Source: Duganella aceris
Lineage (GTDB): Bacteria > Pseudomonadota > Gammaproteobacteria > Burkholderiales > Burkholderiaceae_D
Length of the DNA stretch: 64,000 nt
Direction: 5' to 3'
Assembly (NCBI RefSeq): GCF_011090165.1
Contig: NZ_JAADJT010000010.1
Location: forward strand, 186,001-250,000
The notes under the pieces are model-generated. The model was not told the origin of the DNA, made no database searches, and saw only the letters and a program-made list of their open reading frames with translations. The position numbers and the translations under genes were made by a program. Shown here in pieces: positions 15,698-25,212 of the stretch. Numbering within the stretch: position 1 is the first letter of the stretch; the number at the start of each line of letters is the position of its first letter.

Positions 15698-16720
15698 TTA
15701 CTCCTTTTTGGCGTCGATAGGCAGCGGCGCATCGGGCGCCACCAGTTTCTGTTCGCGCATCTCCTGCCAGAAGGCGGCGGGAATGGTCTCGTTCAGCGCG
15801 GCGTGATCTTCCAGGATGCGTTCCGGACGGCTGGCGCCTGGAATCACCGACGCCACCGCCGGATTGGCCAGCGAGAACTGCAACGCGGCCGCCTTGACGC
15901 TGATGTTGTGACGCTGGGCGATGGCCTTGATGCGCTCCACCTTGGCGACGATCTCCGGCGATGCCTTCTGATATTCGAAGTGCGCGCCGCCGGCCAGGAT
16001 GCCCGAGCTATATGGGCCACCGACGACGATGTCGACATTCTGCCTGGCGGCGGTCGGCATCAGGCGTTGCAAGGCGCGTTCGTGGTCGAGCAACGTATAG
16101 CGGCCGGCCAGCAGCATGGCGTCGGGCTTAGGCGCGTCCAGCTCCAGCAGCAGTTCCACCGGCTCGACGCGGTTCACGCCCAGGCCCCAGCCGAGGATCA
16201 CGCCTTCGTCGCGCAGGCGGTCCAGCACGCGGAAGGCGCCGGTGCGGGCGGATTCGAAACGCGCCAGCCATTCATCGCCGTAGAAATCCTGCGCCACGTC
16301 GTGCACCCAGACGATGTCCAGGCGATCGGTCTTCAGGCGTTTCAGGCTGTCCTCGATCGAACGCAGCGTGGCGTCGGCGCTGTAGTCGTTGACGATCTTG
16401 TTCTTGCGGCCGAATTCGAACACGCCGCCTTTTTCGCCCAGATCGCGCGCCGACGGGTCTTCCAGCTCGTCGAGAATCACGCGGCCGACCTTGGTGGCCA
16501 ACACATACTCGTCGCGCTTGCGGCGGGCCAGCGCTTCGCCGAGGCGGATCTCGGCCAGGCCGGCGCCGTAGAACGGGGCGGTGTCGAAGAAGCGGATGCC
16601 TTGGTCCCACGCCGCATCCACGGTGGCCAGCGCTTCGGCCTCCGGAATGTCGCGGAACATATTACCCAGCGGCGCGGTGCCGAAACCCAGTTTGCCTTGC
16701 AGTTTTTGACGGATACTCAT
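15698..16720 (-). CDS. Aldo/keto reductase, D-threo-aldose 1-dehydrogenase-like
   Basis: A 340-residue NAD(P)-dependent oxidoreductase with the AKR TIM barrel. The start at 16720 follows AAAGGAATCAAG. The motifs LGFGTAPLGNMF, FDTAPFYGAGLAE (catalytic Asp and Tyr), LATKVGR (catalytic Lys) and IVWVHD (His) are all present in order. The GTAPLGN opening is typical of the D-threo-aldose 1-dehydrogenase (L-fucose/galactose dehydrogenase-like) group, which oxidises sugars to lactones. It leads a two-gene unit with the SRPBCC gene and is divergent from a LysR gene that probably controls it. The exact sugar is not known. Confidence 0.87.
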   Translation of the reverse strand: MSIRQKLQGKLGFGTAPLGNMFRDIPEAEALATVDAAWDQGIRFFDTAPFYGAGLAEIRLGEALARRKRDEYVLATKVGRVILDELEDPSARDLGEKGGVFEFGRKNKIVNDYSADATLRSIEDSLKRLKTDRLDIVWVHDVAQDFYGDEWLARFESARTGAFRVLDRLRDEGVILGWGLGVNRVEPVELLLELDAPKPDAMLLAGRYTLLDHERALQRLMPTAARQNVDIVVGGPYSSGILAGGAHFEYQKASPEIVAKVERIKAIAQRHNISVKAAALQFSLANPAVASVIPGASRPERILEDHAALNETIPAAFWQEMREQKLVAPDAPLPIDAKKE

Positions 16721-16822
16721 CTTGATTCCTTTAAGTGATGAAGAAAGTGAAGCAAGTTTAGATTGACGCGATAAGACTGTCCAAGACATAATTTGCACAT
16801 CTTAAGTCCTTTTGAGTCTGAC

Positions 16823-17722
16823 ATGCTGGATATCCGCCAACTTCAATACTTCGTCGCCGTGGCCGAGGAGGAGCACGTGGGGCGCGCCGCCGAGCGGCTG
16901 CACATCTCGCAATCGCCACTGAGCCGGCAGATCGCCCAGCTGGAGGAAAAGCTGGGACTCACGCTGTTTGAACGCAGCCAGCAGCGCATCCGCCTGACGC
17001 GCGACGGCCGTACCTTCCTCGCCGAGACCCAGGCCTTCCTGATGCACGCCAAGCGGCTGGAGGCGATGGCCAAGCGCTTGGGACGCGGCGACGACGGCGG
17101 CCTGTGCGTCGGCTACGTCGAACATGCGATGCACGCCGGGGTGCTGCCGGCCGGCCTGCGCACGCTGCGCGCCGCGCGGCCGGCGGTGCATGTGGCGCTT
17201 TACAGCCTGCACACGTCGGAGCAGCTGGAGGGCCTGCGCCAGCGCAGCCTGGATATCGCGCTGGTGTGCGAACCGCCGCCGGCCGACGATCCCGATCTGG
17301 AGGCGGCGCGGGTGCTCAGCGATCCATTGATACTGGCGCTGCCGGAGGCGCATCCGCTGTGCGCGCTGGAAGAGATCACGCCCGCCGATCTGTCGGGGCA
17401 GGACTGGATCGCGGTGCGCCACCAGGAGACTGGTCTTGCGCACGATAATTTCATGGCCGCCTGCGCGCGCGCCGGCTTCACGCCGAAGATCCAGATGGAG
17501 GCCAGCGAGCCGATCACCGCGCTCGGCCTGGTGGCGGCGGGCCTCGGCGTGGCGATGGTGCAGCAAGGCTTGCGGCATCAGGCGCCGCCGGGCGTGGTGC
17601 TGCGCGAGCTGCCGTGGTTCACCTATCGCACGCCGTTGTGGGCGGCCTGGCATCGCATCAACCTGCGGCCGCTGGTGTCCACCTTCCGCGAGACCCTGCT
17701 GGAGCTGGCGACACCGCAATAG
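16823..17722 (+). CDS. LysR-family transcriptional regulator
   Basis: A 299-residue LysR regulator; the ATG at 16823 gives the standard LDIRQLQYFVAVAEEEHVGRA opening. The HTH covers residues about 5-62 (RLHISQSPLSRQIAQLEEKLG) and the sensor domain about 90-295. The sequence resembles the CynR/BenM-type branch with LFERSQQRIRLTRDG. It is divergent from the aldo/keto reductase operon across a 102-bp gap, which makes that operon the likely target. A TTGGAC...TCTAAA promoter for the leftward operon can be read in the gap, but no convincing LysR box stood out. Confidence 0.88.
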   Translation: MLDIRQLQYFVAVAEEEHVGRAAERLHISQSPLSRQIAQLEEKLGLTLFERSQQRIRLTRDGRTFLAETQAFLMHAKRLEAMAKRLGRGDDGGLCVGYVEHAMHAGVLPAGLRTLRAARPAVHVALYSLHTSEQLEGLRQRSLDIALVCEPPPADDPDLEAARVLSDPLILALPEAHPLCALEEITPADLSGQDWIAVRHQETGLAHDNFMAACARAGFTPKIQMEASEPITALGLVAAGLGVAMVQQGLRHQAPPGVVLRELPWFTYRTPLWAAWHRINLRPLVSTFRETLLELATPQ

Positions 17723-17764
17723 CGCCTGTGCTACGGTGCGGCTTTTCAACCGCATGGAGCATCG

Positions 17765-18370
17765 ATGACCGATCACCTGACATCCAGCCCGCGCCGCATC
17801 GCCTGCGCGCTCATGATCGCGGCGGCGCTCGCCGCGTGCTCGCGCGCACCGTCCGAGACGCCGTCCGGCGCCGGCAAAACGCCGGCGACCCCGGTTGCGG
17901 CGTCCGCCGAGACGCCGGCCGCCGCCGCACCGGCCAGCACCGCGCCGACGCTGTCGACCCAAGGCTACGGCAAGCTGCACTTCGGCGACACGCTGGCCGC
18001 GACCGAGACCGCGCTGGGCGAAAAAGCCCAGCAACTCGGCGAGAACGATCCCGCCTGCAGCTCGGTGCGATTCAAGTCGCTGCCCGGCGCCCGCTTCATG
18101 GTCGAGAAAGGCGTGATCACCCGCGCCGACGCCGACACCGGCACGCCCAACGACACCGGCATCGCCGTCGGCGACACGCTGGCCCAGGCGCGGCAGAAAG
18201 CGCCGTCGCTGCAAGTCTCGCCGCACAAGTATCTGCCCGAAGGCCACTACCTCAGCGTGCGCGGCGCGCAGCCCAACGCCGCCTTCGTGATCGAGGAAGA
18301 CGGCAAGGCCGTCACCAAAATCCGCGCCGGCCTGGAACCATCCGTCAACTACGTGGAGGTTTGCCTGTAG
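17765..18370 (+). CDS. Hypothetical lipoprotein
   Basis: A 201-residue predicted lipoprotein: Arg-rich start, hydrophobic segment and lipobox ALAAC with Cys25. Residues 26-65 are a low-complexity Ala/Pro/Thr linker. The folded part (about 70-201) has GYGKLHFGDTLAATETALGE and a second related stretch, TGIAVGDTLAQARQKAP, which looks like an internal repeat. The late Cys residues (PACSS and VCL at the very end) may form a disulfide. I do not recognise the family. It precedes the M14-type gene by 41 bases in the same direction. Confidence 0.75.
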   Translation: MTDHLTSSPRRIACALMIAAALAACSRAPSETPSGAGKTPATPVAASAETPAAAAPASTAPTLSTQGYGKLHFGDTLAATETALGEKAQQLGENDPACSSVRFKSLPGARFMVEKGVITRADADTGTPNDTGIAVGDTLAQARQKAPSLQVSPHKYLPEGHYLSVRGAQPNAAFVIEEDGKAVTKIRAGLEPSVNYVEVCL

Positions 18371-18411
18371 ATTCGGCTACACTGTCGGTCATATCTTTCG
18401 TCCCGCACCCT

Positions 18412-19428
18412 ATGCCCGAAAAGAACCTGCCCGAACTGATCACCCTGAAACGTCTGATCGACGAAGGCGGGCGGCATCTGGAAGTCGAGACTTCCTGCAC
18501 GGTGGCCATGGACGGCCGCCAGTTCCCGGTCTACTCCATCGCGCTCGGCAATCCAAGTCCCGACGTGCCGGCGCTCGGCTTCTTCGGCGGCATCCACGGA
18601 CTGGAACGCATCGGCACCCAGGTGGTGCTGTCGTTCCTGGAAAGCCTGATGGCGCGGCTGCGCTGGGACAGCACGCTGCACCAGCAACTGGAATCGATGC
18701 GGCTGGTGTTCATGCCGCTGGTGAACCCGGGCGGCATGTGGCAAGCCACGCGCTGCAATCCGCAAGGCGTGGACCTGATGCGCAACGCGCCGCTGAGCGC
18801 CGTCGAGAAAGTGCCCTTCATGCTGGGCGGCCAGCGCTACAGCCATCACCTGCCGTGGTATCGCGGCGCCGAGGGCGCGCCGATGGAACCGGAAAGCCGC
18901 GCCGTCTGCGGCCTGGTCGAACGCGAACTGCTGACGCGCCAATTCAGCATGGCGCTCGACTGCCACTCCGGCTTCGGCCTGCGCGACCGCGTCTGGTTCC
19001 CGCATGCGCACACCGCCGCGCCGATCCCGCACCTGGCCGACATCGGCGCGCTGGAAGAGCTGTTCAGCCAGAGCTACCCGAACCACAATTACGTCTTCGA
19101 ACCGCAGAGCCGCCAATACCGCACGCACGGCGACCTGTGGGACTACCTGTACTTGAACGGCACCAGCTACAACGACCGCGTGTTCCTGCCGTTGACGCTG
19201 GAGATGGGCTCGTGGCTGTGGGTGAAGAAGAACCCGCGCCAGATCTTCGACCGCATCGCGATGTTCAACCCGACCGCCAAGCACCGCCTGCAACGGGTGC
19301 TGCGGCGGCACCTGATCCTGTTCGACTTCCTGATGCGCGCGGCGAATAGCCACGGGCGCTGGATGCCCGAAGGGCTGGCGCGCAAGGTGCAGCATCGCCG
19401 CGCGCTGCGTCAGTGGTACGACGCATGA
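18412..19428 (+). CDS. M14-family zinc carboxypeptidase-like protein
   Basis: A 338-residue cytoplasmic peptidase-like protein. The zinc-binding HxxE is visible at His62-Glu65 (GGIHGLERIG), a later His lies in ALDCHSGFGLRD, and a catalytic-type Glu in PLTLEMGSW. NPGGMWQATRCNPQGVDLMRN is the usual M14 Asn/Arg substrate-binding stretch. The ATG at 18412 is the first plausible start after the preceding gene; its Shine-Dalgarno is weak. The stop overlaps the next gene's start (ATGA), so the two are translationally coupled. Carboxypeptidase and amidohydrolase activities are both possible for this group. Confidence 0.82.
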   Translation: MPEKNLPELITLKRLIDEGGRHLEVETSCTVAMDGRQFPVYSIALGNPSPDVPALGFFGGIHGLERIGTQVVLSFLESLMARLRWDSTLHQQLESMRLVFMPLVNPGGMWQATRCNPQGVDLMRNAPLSAVEKVPFMLGGQRYSHHLPWYRGAEGAPMEPESRAVCGLVERELLTRQFSMALDCHSGFGLRDRVWFPHAHTAAPIPHLADIGALEELFSQSYPNHNYVFEPQSRQYRTHGDLWDYLYLNGTSYNDRVFLPLTLEMGSWLWVKKNPRQIFDRIAMFNPTAKHRLQRVLRRHLILFDFLMRAANSHGRWMPEGLARKVQHRRALRQWYDA

Positions 19429-20189
19429 GCACCTGGATCCTGCTGCGCGGCTTGATGCGCGAACAGCGCCATTGGGGACGCTTCCCCGGCGAGCTGTCGC
19501 GCGCACTGCCGGATGCCGACATCGTCACGCCCGACCTGCCCGGCAACGGCGAGCGCCACGCCATGCACAGTCCGACCAGCGTCGCGGAGATGGTGGAGTT
19601 CTGCCGCCGCGATCTGCAAGCGCGCGGCGTGGCGGCGCCCTATTCGCTGCTGGCGCTGTCGCTGGGCGGCATGGTCGCGGTGGAATGGGCCAGCCGCTAT
19701 CCGGATGAAGTGGCGCGCTGTGTGCTGATCAACACCAGCATGCGGCCGTACAGCCGTTTCCACCAGCGGCTGCGCTGGCAGAACTATCCGTCCATACTGA
19801 AGTTGCTGCTCAAAGGCGGCCTGGAACACCAGGAACGCCTGATTCTGCGCCTGACCAGCCGCGAAAGCGACGCCACCGAACGCGCCGGGCTGCTGCAGCG
19901 CTGGATCGGCTACCAGCGCGAATATCCGGTCACGCGTCAGAACGCGCTGCGCCAGCTGCTGTCCGCCGCCCGCTTCCGCGCGCCGCCGGCGCGGCCGGCC
20001 GTGCCGATGCTGGTGTTGTCGAGCGCCGGCGACCAACTGGTCGACCAGCGCTGCTCCGCCAACCTCGCCCGCGCATGGCAGGCCGCGCACCGGATCCATC
20101 CGACGGCGGGCCACGACCTGCCGCTGGACGACGGCGCCTGGGTCGCGCAGGAAGTCGCGAAATGGATGGCCGCCGGCAAAGCCGGGTAA
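19425..20189 (+). CDS. Alpha/beta hydrolase
   Basis: A 254-residue cytoplasmic alpha/beta hydrolase. The start overlaps the previous stop by 4 bases (ATGA). The nucleophile elbow reads LALSLGGMVAVEW (Ser in LSLGG), the oxyanion strand is ILLRGLMREQRHW, and the late His is in TAGHDLPLDDG. The Asp is probably that of LSSAGDQLVD. It resembles bioH/menH-type small esterases. Coupling to the M14-type gene suggests the two act on one substrate, but this cannot be tested here. Confidence 0.83.
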   Translation: MSTWILLRGLMREQRHWGRFPGELSRALPDADIVTPDLPGNGERHAMHSPTSVAEMVEFCRRDLQARGVAAPYSLLALSLGGMVAVEWASRYPDEVARCVLINTSMRPYSRFHQRLRWQNYPSILKLLLKGGLEHQERLILRLTSRESDATERAGLLQRWIGYQREYPVTRQNALRQLLSAARFRAPPARPAVPMLVLSSAGDQLVDQRCSANLARAWQAAHRIHPTAGHDLPLDDGAWVAQEVAKWMAAGKAG

Positions 20190-20201
20190 AATATCGGCCC
20201 T

Positions 20202-20480
20202 ATGAATACCAACACTGCCGCGATACAGTGCCGCCCGGGCTGCGGCGCCTGCTGCACGGCCCCCTCCATCACCAGCCCCATTCCCGGTATGCCGAACGGT
20301 AAGCCGGCCGGGGTACGCTGCGTCCAGCTGGCGGACGACAACCGCTGCAAGGTGTTCGGCCGCCCCGAACGGCCGGCCTTCTGCGGCGGCCTGCAACCGG
20401 CCGCCGACATGTGCGGCAACTCGCGCGAAGCCGCGATGATCTGGCTCGCCGACCTCGAACGCGCGACCGCGCCGCACTAA
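20202..20480 (+). CDS. YkgJ-family cysteine-cluster protein
   Basis: A 92-residue protein of the YkgJ/CxxCxxCC group, thought to bind zinc or iron. Cysteines are arranged as CRPGCGACC near the start, then RC, NRC, FC and MC. The [18 protein letters not shown] stretch is typical of the short members. It begins 12 bases after the alpha/beta hydrolase and probably shares its transcript. Its biochemical role is not established in the family. Confidence 0.85.
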   Translation: MNTNTAAIQCRPGCGACCTAPSITSPIPGMPNGKPAGVRCVQLADDNRCKVFGRPERPAFCGGLQPAADMCGNSREAAMIWLADLERATAPH

Positions 20481-20496
20481 GCGCCCTCAGCGCCCC

Positions 20497-20631
20497 TCAG
20501 CGCAGCATCACCAGATGCGCCAGCATCTTCATCAACTCCGCTGAAAATTTCGGCGCCAGCGGCGCCTTCGCTTGCGCCGCGCTGTCGCGAGGGCAAGTTT
20601 CTTTAGGTACAGGTATGGTGGGGTGGGACAT
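20497..20631 (-). CDS. Small hypothetical protein (44 aa)
   Basis: A short reading frame coding for 44 residues, starting MSHPTIPVPKETCPRDSA and ending MKMLAHLVMLR. It is supported by a strong Shine-Dalgarno sequence, GGAGG, 5 bases before the ATG. The second half (KFSAELMKMLAHLVML) could be an amphipathic helix; one Cys is present. It fills much of the gap between the YkgJ-type gene and the LysR gene, and is divergent from the latter. I recognise no family. Confidence 0.5.
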   Translation of the reverse strand: MSHPTIPVPKETCPRDSAAQAKAPLAPKFSAELMKMLAHLVMLR

Positions 20632-20732
20632 GGCGACCTCCGTCAAAAAAGCTTGCGCATGGCGTTTTACCAGTGCATGGGGTATATTCTCCGCCTGACT
20701 CGAATTGTTATCAAACGAGTTATTTTCGCTCG

Positions 20733-21656
20733 ATGAATAAGAAAATCTTAGCCATGGACAAACCGCTACGTTCCCTTTCCGGCCTGGTCGACTTCGATTG
20801 CGCGGCGCGCTGGGGCAGTTTCAAACAGGCCGCGCAGGAGCTGCACAAGACGCCGGCGGCGGTCAGCCTTCAGGTCAAGCAGCTGGAGGAGGCGCTCGGC
20901 TTCGAGCTGTTCGTGCGCCATCCGCGCCATATCGCGCTGACCGACAAGGGCCAGGAACTGGCGGTGACCGTCAACCGCATGCTGCTCGACCTGCGCACCA
21001 AGGTCGCGGCGCTGCAAGGCGGCGACGAGGAAAAAACCCTGCGCATCTCGACCACGCATTCGCTGGCGATCAAGTGGCTGGTGCCGCGCATCAGCCGCTT
21101 CACCAAGCTGTATCCGGAACTCGATATCCGCATCGATTCCAGCGACAAGATCATGAGCATGGAGGATGGCAGCGTCGATGTGGCGCTGCGCTTCTATAAC
21201 GTCGACAACGGCGAGGGCGGCGTGCTGTTTCGCGACCGGCTGGTCGCGGTCTACAGCCCGGCGTTGCTGGCGCCCGGCCAGACCGAGTTGACGCTGGCGG
21301 ACCTGCAACGCTTTCCTCTGCTGTTCGACAACGCCAGCGACGACTGGATCAAGCTGCTGAAGGAGAACGGTGTATTGAAGGGGAATTACGACCTGTCGCG
21401 CAGCTACACCAACTTCGCGGTGCTGGCGCAGGCGGCGATCGCGGGACAGGGCGTGAGCCTGATCTCGTATGCGGTCGCCTACGAGGATATACGCAGCGGC
21501 GCGCTGCTGCAGCTGAAGTGCCGCAGCGCGCCCTACCCGCGCGGCTACCGGCTGATGGTCGCGCGCGGCAAGGAGGAAATGAGCAAGGTGAAGCGCTTCC
21601 GCGCCTGGCTGGTCGAGGAAACCGCCGAGATGCAGCGCGCGCTCGACCAGGCCTGA
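20733..21656 (+). CDS. LysR-family regulator, GcvA-like
   Basis: A LysR regulator of 307 residues, or 300 if the second ATG at 20754 is used; neither start has a clear Shine-Dalgarno. The HTH reads LVDFDCAARWGSFKQAAQEL then KTPAAVSLQVKQLEEALGFELF, and the sensor domain contains LVPRISRFTKLYPELDIRI and MEDGSVDVALRFY. These are typical of the GcvA branch that controls metabolic operons or beta-lactamase. It converges on the second gudD gene (5 bases apart), so a role in sugar-acid metabolism is possible, but the divergent partner is only the small gene at 20497-20631. Confidence 0.86.
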   Translation: MNKKILAMDKPLRSLSGLVDFDCAARWGSFKQAAQELHKTPAAVSLQVKQLEEALGFELFVRHPRHIALTDKGQELAVTVNRMLLDLRTKVAALQGGDEEKTLRISTTHSLAIKWLVPRISRFTKLYPELDIRIDSSDKIMSMEDGSVDVALRFYNVDNGEGGVLFRDRLVAVYSPALLAPGQTELTLADLQRFPLLFDNASDDWIKLLKENGVLKGNYDLSRSYTNFAVLAQAAIAGQGVSLISYAVAYEDIRSGALLQLKCRSAPYPRGYRLMVARGKEEMSKVKRFRAWLVEETAEMQRALDQA

Positions 21657-21660
21657 CTTC

Positions 21661-22998
21661 TTAACGCACGAGGCAAGGACGCTTGGCGTCGAAGCTCCAG
21701 CCCGGGATCAGGAACTGCATCGCCATCGCGTCATTGCGCGCGCCGAGGCCCATGCCCAGGTAGCGCTGGTGCGCCGCCTCGACTTCGACCATGTCCAGCT
21801 CCACGCCCAGGCCCGGACGGGTCGGCACGTCCACCAAACCGCCGACGATCTGCAACGGCTCCTTGGTCAGACGCTGACCGTCCTGCCAGATCCAGTGCGT
21901 ATCGATCGCGGTGATCTTGCCCGGCGCGGCGGCGGCGACGTGGGTGAACATCGCCAGCGATACGTCGAAGTGGTTGTTCGAATGCGAGCCCCAGGTCAGT
22001 CCCCACTCATGGCACAACTGCGCCACGCGCACCGATCCCTGCATGGTCCAGAAGTGCGGATCGGCCAGCGGAATATCCACCGATTGCAGCTGGATCGCGT
22101 GACCCAGTTCGCGCCAGTCGGTGGCGACCATATTGGTGGCGGTCGGCAGGCCGGTGGCACGGCGGAACTCCGCCATCACCTCGCGGCCCGAGTAGCCGTT
22201 CTCCGCGCCGCATGGATCTTCGGCATACGCCAGCACGTCGCCCTTGTCGCGGCACAGACGAATCGCATCCTTCAGCAGCCAGCCGCCGTTCGGATCGAGC
22301 GTCACGCGCGCGTCCGGGAAGCGTTCGGCCAGCGCGGTGACGGCTTCGATTTCCTCTTCGCCGCGCAGCACGCCGCCCTTCAGCTTGAAGTCCTTGAAGC
22401 CGTAGCGCTCATACGCCGCCTCGGCCAGCGCGACCACGCCCTTGGCGTCCATCGCCTTTTCGTGACGCAGGCGCGCCCACGCATCGGCGCCTTCCGGATC
22501 GCTGTCGTAAGGCAGGTCGGTGACGTTGCGGTCGCCGATGAAGAACAGGTAGCCCAGCATCGGCACCTGCGCGCGTTGCTGGCCGTCGCCCAGCAGTGCC
22601 GCCAGCGGCACGCCGAGATACTGGCCCAGCAAATCCAGCAGCGCGCACTCGATAGCGGTAACAGCGTGGATCGCGATGCGCAGGTCGAAGGTTTGCAGGC
22701 CACGCCCGCCGCTATCGCGGTCGGCGAAGGCGGCGCGCACCTTGTTCAGCACCGCGTTGTACTGGCCGACCGGCTGGCCGACGATCAGCGATTCGGCATC
22801 CTCCAGTGTCTTGCGGATCGCTTCGCCGCCGGGCACTTCGCCCACGCCCTGGTTGCCGGCGCTGTCGGTCAGGATCAGCAGGTTACGGGTGAAGTAAGGC
22901 GCGTGCGCGCCGCTCAGGTTGAGCAGCATGCTGTCCCGTCCCGCGACGGGAATGACGCGCATGGCGGTGACGAGTGGCGTTGTAGTGGCTTGGTTCAT
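21661..22998 (-). CDS. gudD: Glucarate dehydratase, copy 2
   Basis: Complete 445-residue glucarate dehydratase. The ATG at 22998 ([10 protein letters not shown]) is chosen over upstream in-frame codons because those lie inside the end of the preceding gene. Motifs: [52 protein letters not shown] and [14 protein letters not shown], including the Lys, Asp/Glu metal ligands and His of the family. It is the last gene of the tight leftward operon (29422 to 21661), starting 7 bases after the GH3 stop. It would take glucarate made from uronate dehydrogenase product to 5-keto-4-deoxyglucarate. It is clearly related to, but not identical with, the copy at 3-1112. Confidence 0.93.
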   Translation of the reverse strand: MNQATTTPLVTAMRVIPVAGRDSMLLNLSGAHAPYFTRNLLILTDSAGNQGVGEVPGGEAIRKTLEDAESLIVGQPVGQYNAVLNKVRAAFADRDSGGRGLQTFDLRIAIHAVTAIECALLDLLGQYLGVPLAALLGDGQQRAQVPMLGYLFFIGDRNVTDLPYDSDPEGADAWARLRHEKAMDAKGVVALAEAAYERYGFKDFKLKGGVLRGEEEIEAVTALAERFPDARVTLDPNGGWLLKDAIRLCRDKGDVLAYAEDPCGAENGYSGREVMAEFRRATGLPTATNMVATDWRELGHAIQLQSVDIPLADPHFWTMQGSVRVAQLCHEWGLTWGSHSNNHFDVSLAMFTHVAAAAPGKITAIDTHWIWQDGQRLTKEPLQIVGGLVDVPTRPGLGVELDMVEVEAAHQRYLGMGLGARNDAMAMQFLIPGWSFDAKRPCLVR

Positions 22999-23005
22999 GA
23001 TGTGC

Positions 23006-25210
23006 TTATTTGAGTGTGTACGTGGTTTCAAGGCGGATGTCATCCGAAGCGCTGCCGACCATCAGCTTGAATTCGCCGGCCTCCGCGCCCCACTTCAATT
23101 TGCTGTTGAAGAACGACAGCAGCTCGCGGTCCACGGTGAAGCTGACGCGGCGCTGTTCGCCCGGTTTCAGCGCGATCTTCTGGAAGCCCTTCAGCTCCTT
23201 CAGCGGCCGCACCACCGACGACACCATGTCGCGCAGGTAGAGCTGGACGATCTCGGTGCCCGCGACCTTGCCGGTGTTGGCGATGTCGAAGGACAGCTGG
23301 TCGCCGTTGAGGGTGATGCCGGAGTATTTGAAGTCGGTATAGCTCAAGCCGTGGCCGAAGGCATAGCGCGGCGTGTTGACCGAATCGATGTAGGCCGATT
23401 TGTAGACGACGTTCTTCTCGTCGGTGACCGGACGGCCGGTGTTGTACTGCGCGTACGAGATCGGAATCTGGCCGACGCTGCGCGGGAAGGTGATCGGCAG
23501 TTTGCCCGACGGATTGTATTCGCCGAACAGCACATTGGCGACGGCGTTGCCGCCTTCGCTGCCTGGGAACCACGCGTACAGGATCGCGTCGGCGCGGTCG
23601 GCGATGGTGTTGAACACCAGCGGACGGCCGGCCAGCATCACCACCGCCACCGGCTTGCCGGTCGCCTTCAGCGCGGCGAACAATTCCTCCTGCCTGCCCG
23701 GCAGCGAGATATCGGTGCGCGACTTGGCTTCGCCGCTCAAGTCCCAGGTCTCGCCGACAGCCAGCACGATGACGTCCGCTTTCGCCGCAGCGGCCACCGC
23801 GTCGGCGAAGCCTTCGCTGCTCGCGCATGGACTGGCGCAGGCCTGCGCGTAGCTGACCTCCGCCTTGCCGGCGTGGCTGCGGATGCCTTCCAGGATGCTG
23901 ACCACCTTGGCGCGGTCGCCCTGCACCACCCAGCCGCCTTCCAGATCGCGCTGCGCGTCGGCCAGCGGGCCGATGACGGCGATGCGCTTCGCTTCGCGCG
24001 ACAACGGCAGCAGCTTGTTCTCGTTCTTCAGCAGCACCATCGACTTCTGCGCCACATCCAGCGCGGCGGCGCGGTGCGACGGATCGTTCAGCACCGCCTT
24101 CTCGCGCGCGGCGTCGGCGTAGCGGTAGGGATCGTCGAACAGGCCGAGCTCGAATTTCTTGTACAGGATGCGGCGCACGGCGTCGTCCAGCGTCGCCATC
24201 TTCACCTTGCCGGATTTGACCGCTTCCTCCAGGTGCTTGCTATAGGCGTAGCCCTCCATGTCCATATCGCTGCCGGCGTTGATCGCCTTGACGGCGGCGT
24301 CGGCCAGGTCGGCGGCATAACCATGCGGCACCATCTCGCGCACCGAACCCCAGTCGCTGACGACGAAGCCCTTGTACTTCCAGGCGCCCTTCAGGATATC
24401 GCGTTGCAGGAAGGCGTTGCCGGTGGCCGGGATGCCGTTCAGCGTATTGAAGGAGTTCATGAAGGTCGCGGCGCCGGCGTCGGCGGCGGCCTTGAACGGC
24501 GGCAGGTAGACTTCGAACAGCTGCTGCTCGCTCATGTCGACCGCGTTGTAGTCGCGGCCCGCCACCGCCGCGCCGTAGGCGGCGAAGTGCTTGGCGGTGG
24601 CCATCACGGAATCGGTGGCGCCCAGCTGCTTGCCCTGGAAGCCGTGCACGCGCGCGGTGGCGATCTTCGAACCGAGGTAGGTGTCCTCGCCGGCGCCCTC
24701 CATCACGCGGCCCCAGCGCGGATCGCGCGCCACGTCGACCATCGGTGCGAAGGTCCAGTGAATGCCGGCGGCGGCGGCCTCGCGCGCGGCGATGTGCGCC
24801 GACAGCTCGATCGCCTCCATGTCCCATGACGCCGATTCGCCCAGCGGCACCGGGAACACGGTGCGGAAGCCGTGGATCACGTCAAGGCTGAACAGCAGCG
24901 GGATCTTCAGGCGCGATTGCAGCGCCAGCGCCTGGATCTCGCGCGTGTCGGCGACGCCGGTCACGTTCAGCATCGAGCCGACCTTGCCGCTGCGGATATC
25001 GGCCAGCTTGTCGGCGTAGTTGCTGCTGGTCGGGCCGGTGAACTGGCGGCCGGACAGTTGATGCAGCTGGCCGACCTTCTCGGTCACCGTCATCTGCTTC
25101 ATCAGCGCGGCGACCTTGCGTTCGATCTGCGCGTCCTGCGCATGCCCGATCATGACGGTAGCGGTACCAATTGCGGCCGCCAGGGCGCGAAGTTTGAATT
25201 GTCTGGTCAT
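23006..25210 (-). CDS. GH3 beta-glycosidase, BglX-like, exported
   Basis: A 734-residue glycoside hydrolase family 3 enzyme with a signal peptide ([19 protein letters not shown]). The BglX layout is seen: TIM barrel with [30 protein letters not shown]-type segment and nucleophile Asp286 in GFVVSDWG; then the alpha/beta sandwich with [14 protein letters not shown]; then a fibronectin III-like C-terminus ending in [17 protein letters not shown]. The activity is probably beta-glucosidase or beta-xylosidase in the periplasm. It lies 2 bases after the GH2 stop and 7 before gudD, so it belongs to the uronate operon. Confidence 0.92.
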   Translation of the reverse strand: MTRQFKLRALAAAIGTATVMIGHAQDAQIERKVAALMKQMTVTEKVGQLHQLSGRQFTGPTSSNYADKLADIRSGKVGSMLNVTGVADTREIQALALQSRLKIPLLFSLDVIHGFRTVFPVPLGESASWDMEAIELSAHIAAREAAAAGIHWTFAPMVDVARDPRWGRVMEGAGEDTYLGSKIATARVHGFQGKQLGATDSVMATAKHFAAYGAAVAGRDYNAVDMSEQQLFEVYLPPFKAAADAGAATFMNSFNTLNGIPATGNAFLQRDILKGAWKYKGFVVSDWGSVREMVPHGYAADLADAAVKAINAGSDMDMEGYAYSKHLEEAVKSGKVKMATLDDAVRRILYKKFELGLFDDPYRYADAAREKAVLNDPSHRAAALDVAQKSMVLLKNENKLLPLSREAKRIAVIGPLADAQRDLEGGWVVQGDRAKVVSILEGIRSHAGKAEVSYAQACASPCASSEGFADAVAAAAKADVIVLAVGETWDLSGEAKSRTDISLPGRQEELFAALKATGKPVAVVMLAGRPLVFNTIADRADAILYAWFPGSEGGNAVANVLFGEYNPSGKLPITFPRSVGQIPISYAQYNTGRPVTDEKNVVYKSAYIDSVNTPRYAFGHGLSYTDFKYSGITLNGDQLSFDIANTGKVAGTEIVQLYLRDMVSSVVRPLKELKGFQKIALKPGEQRRVSFTVDRELLSFFNSKLKWGAEAGEFKLMVGSASDDIRLETTYTLK

Positions 25211-25212
25211 GG

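Noticed and set aside
17614-18411. Upstream extension of the M14-type gene
   Set aside because: It overlaps the lipoprotein and LysR genes in another frame and is Arg-rich shadow sequence; the family match begins at 18412.
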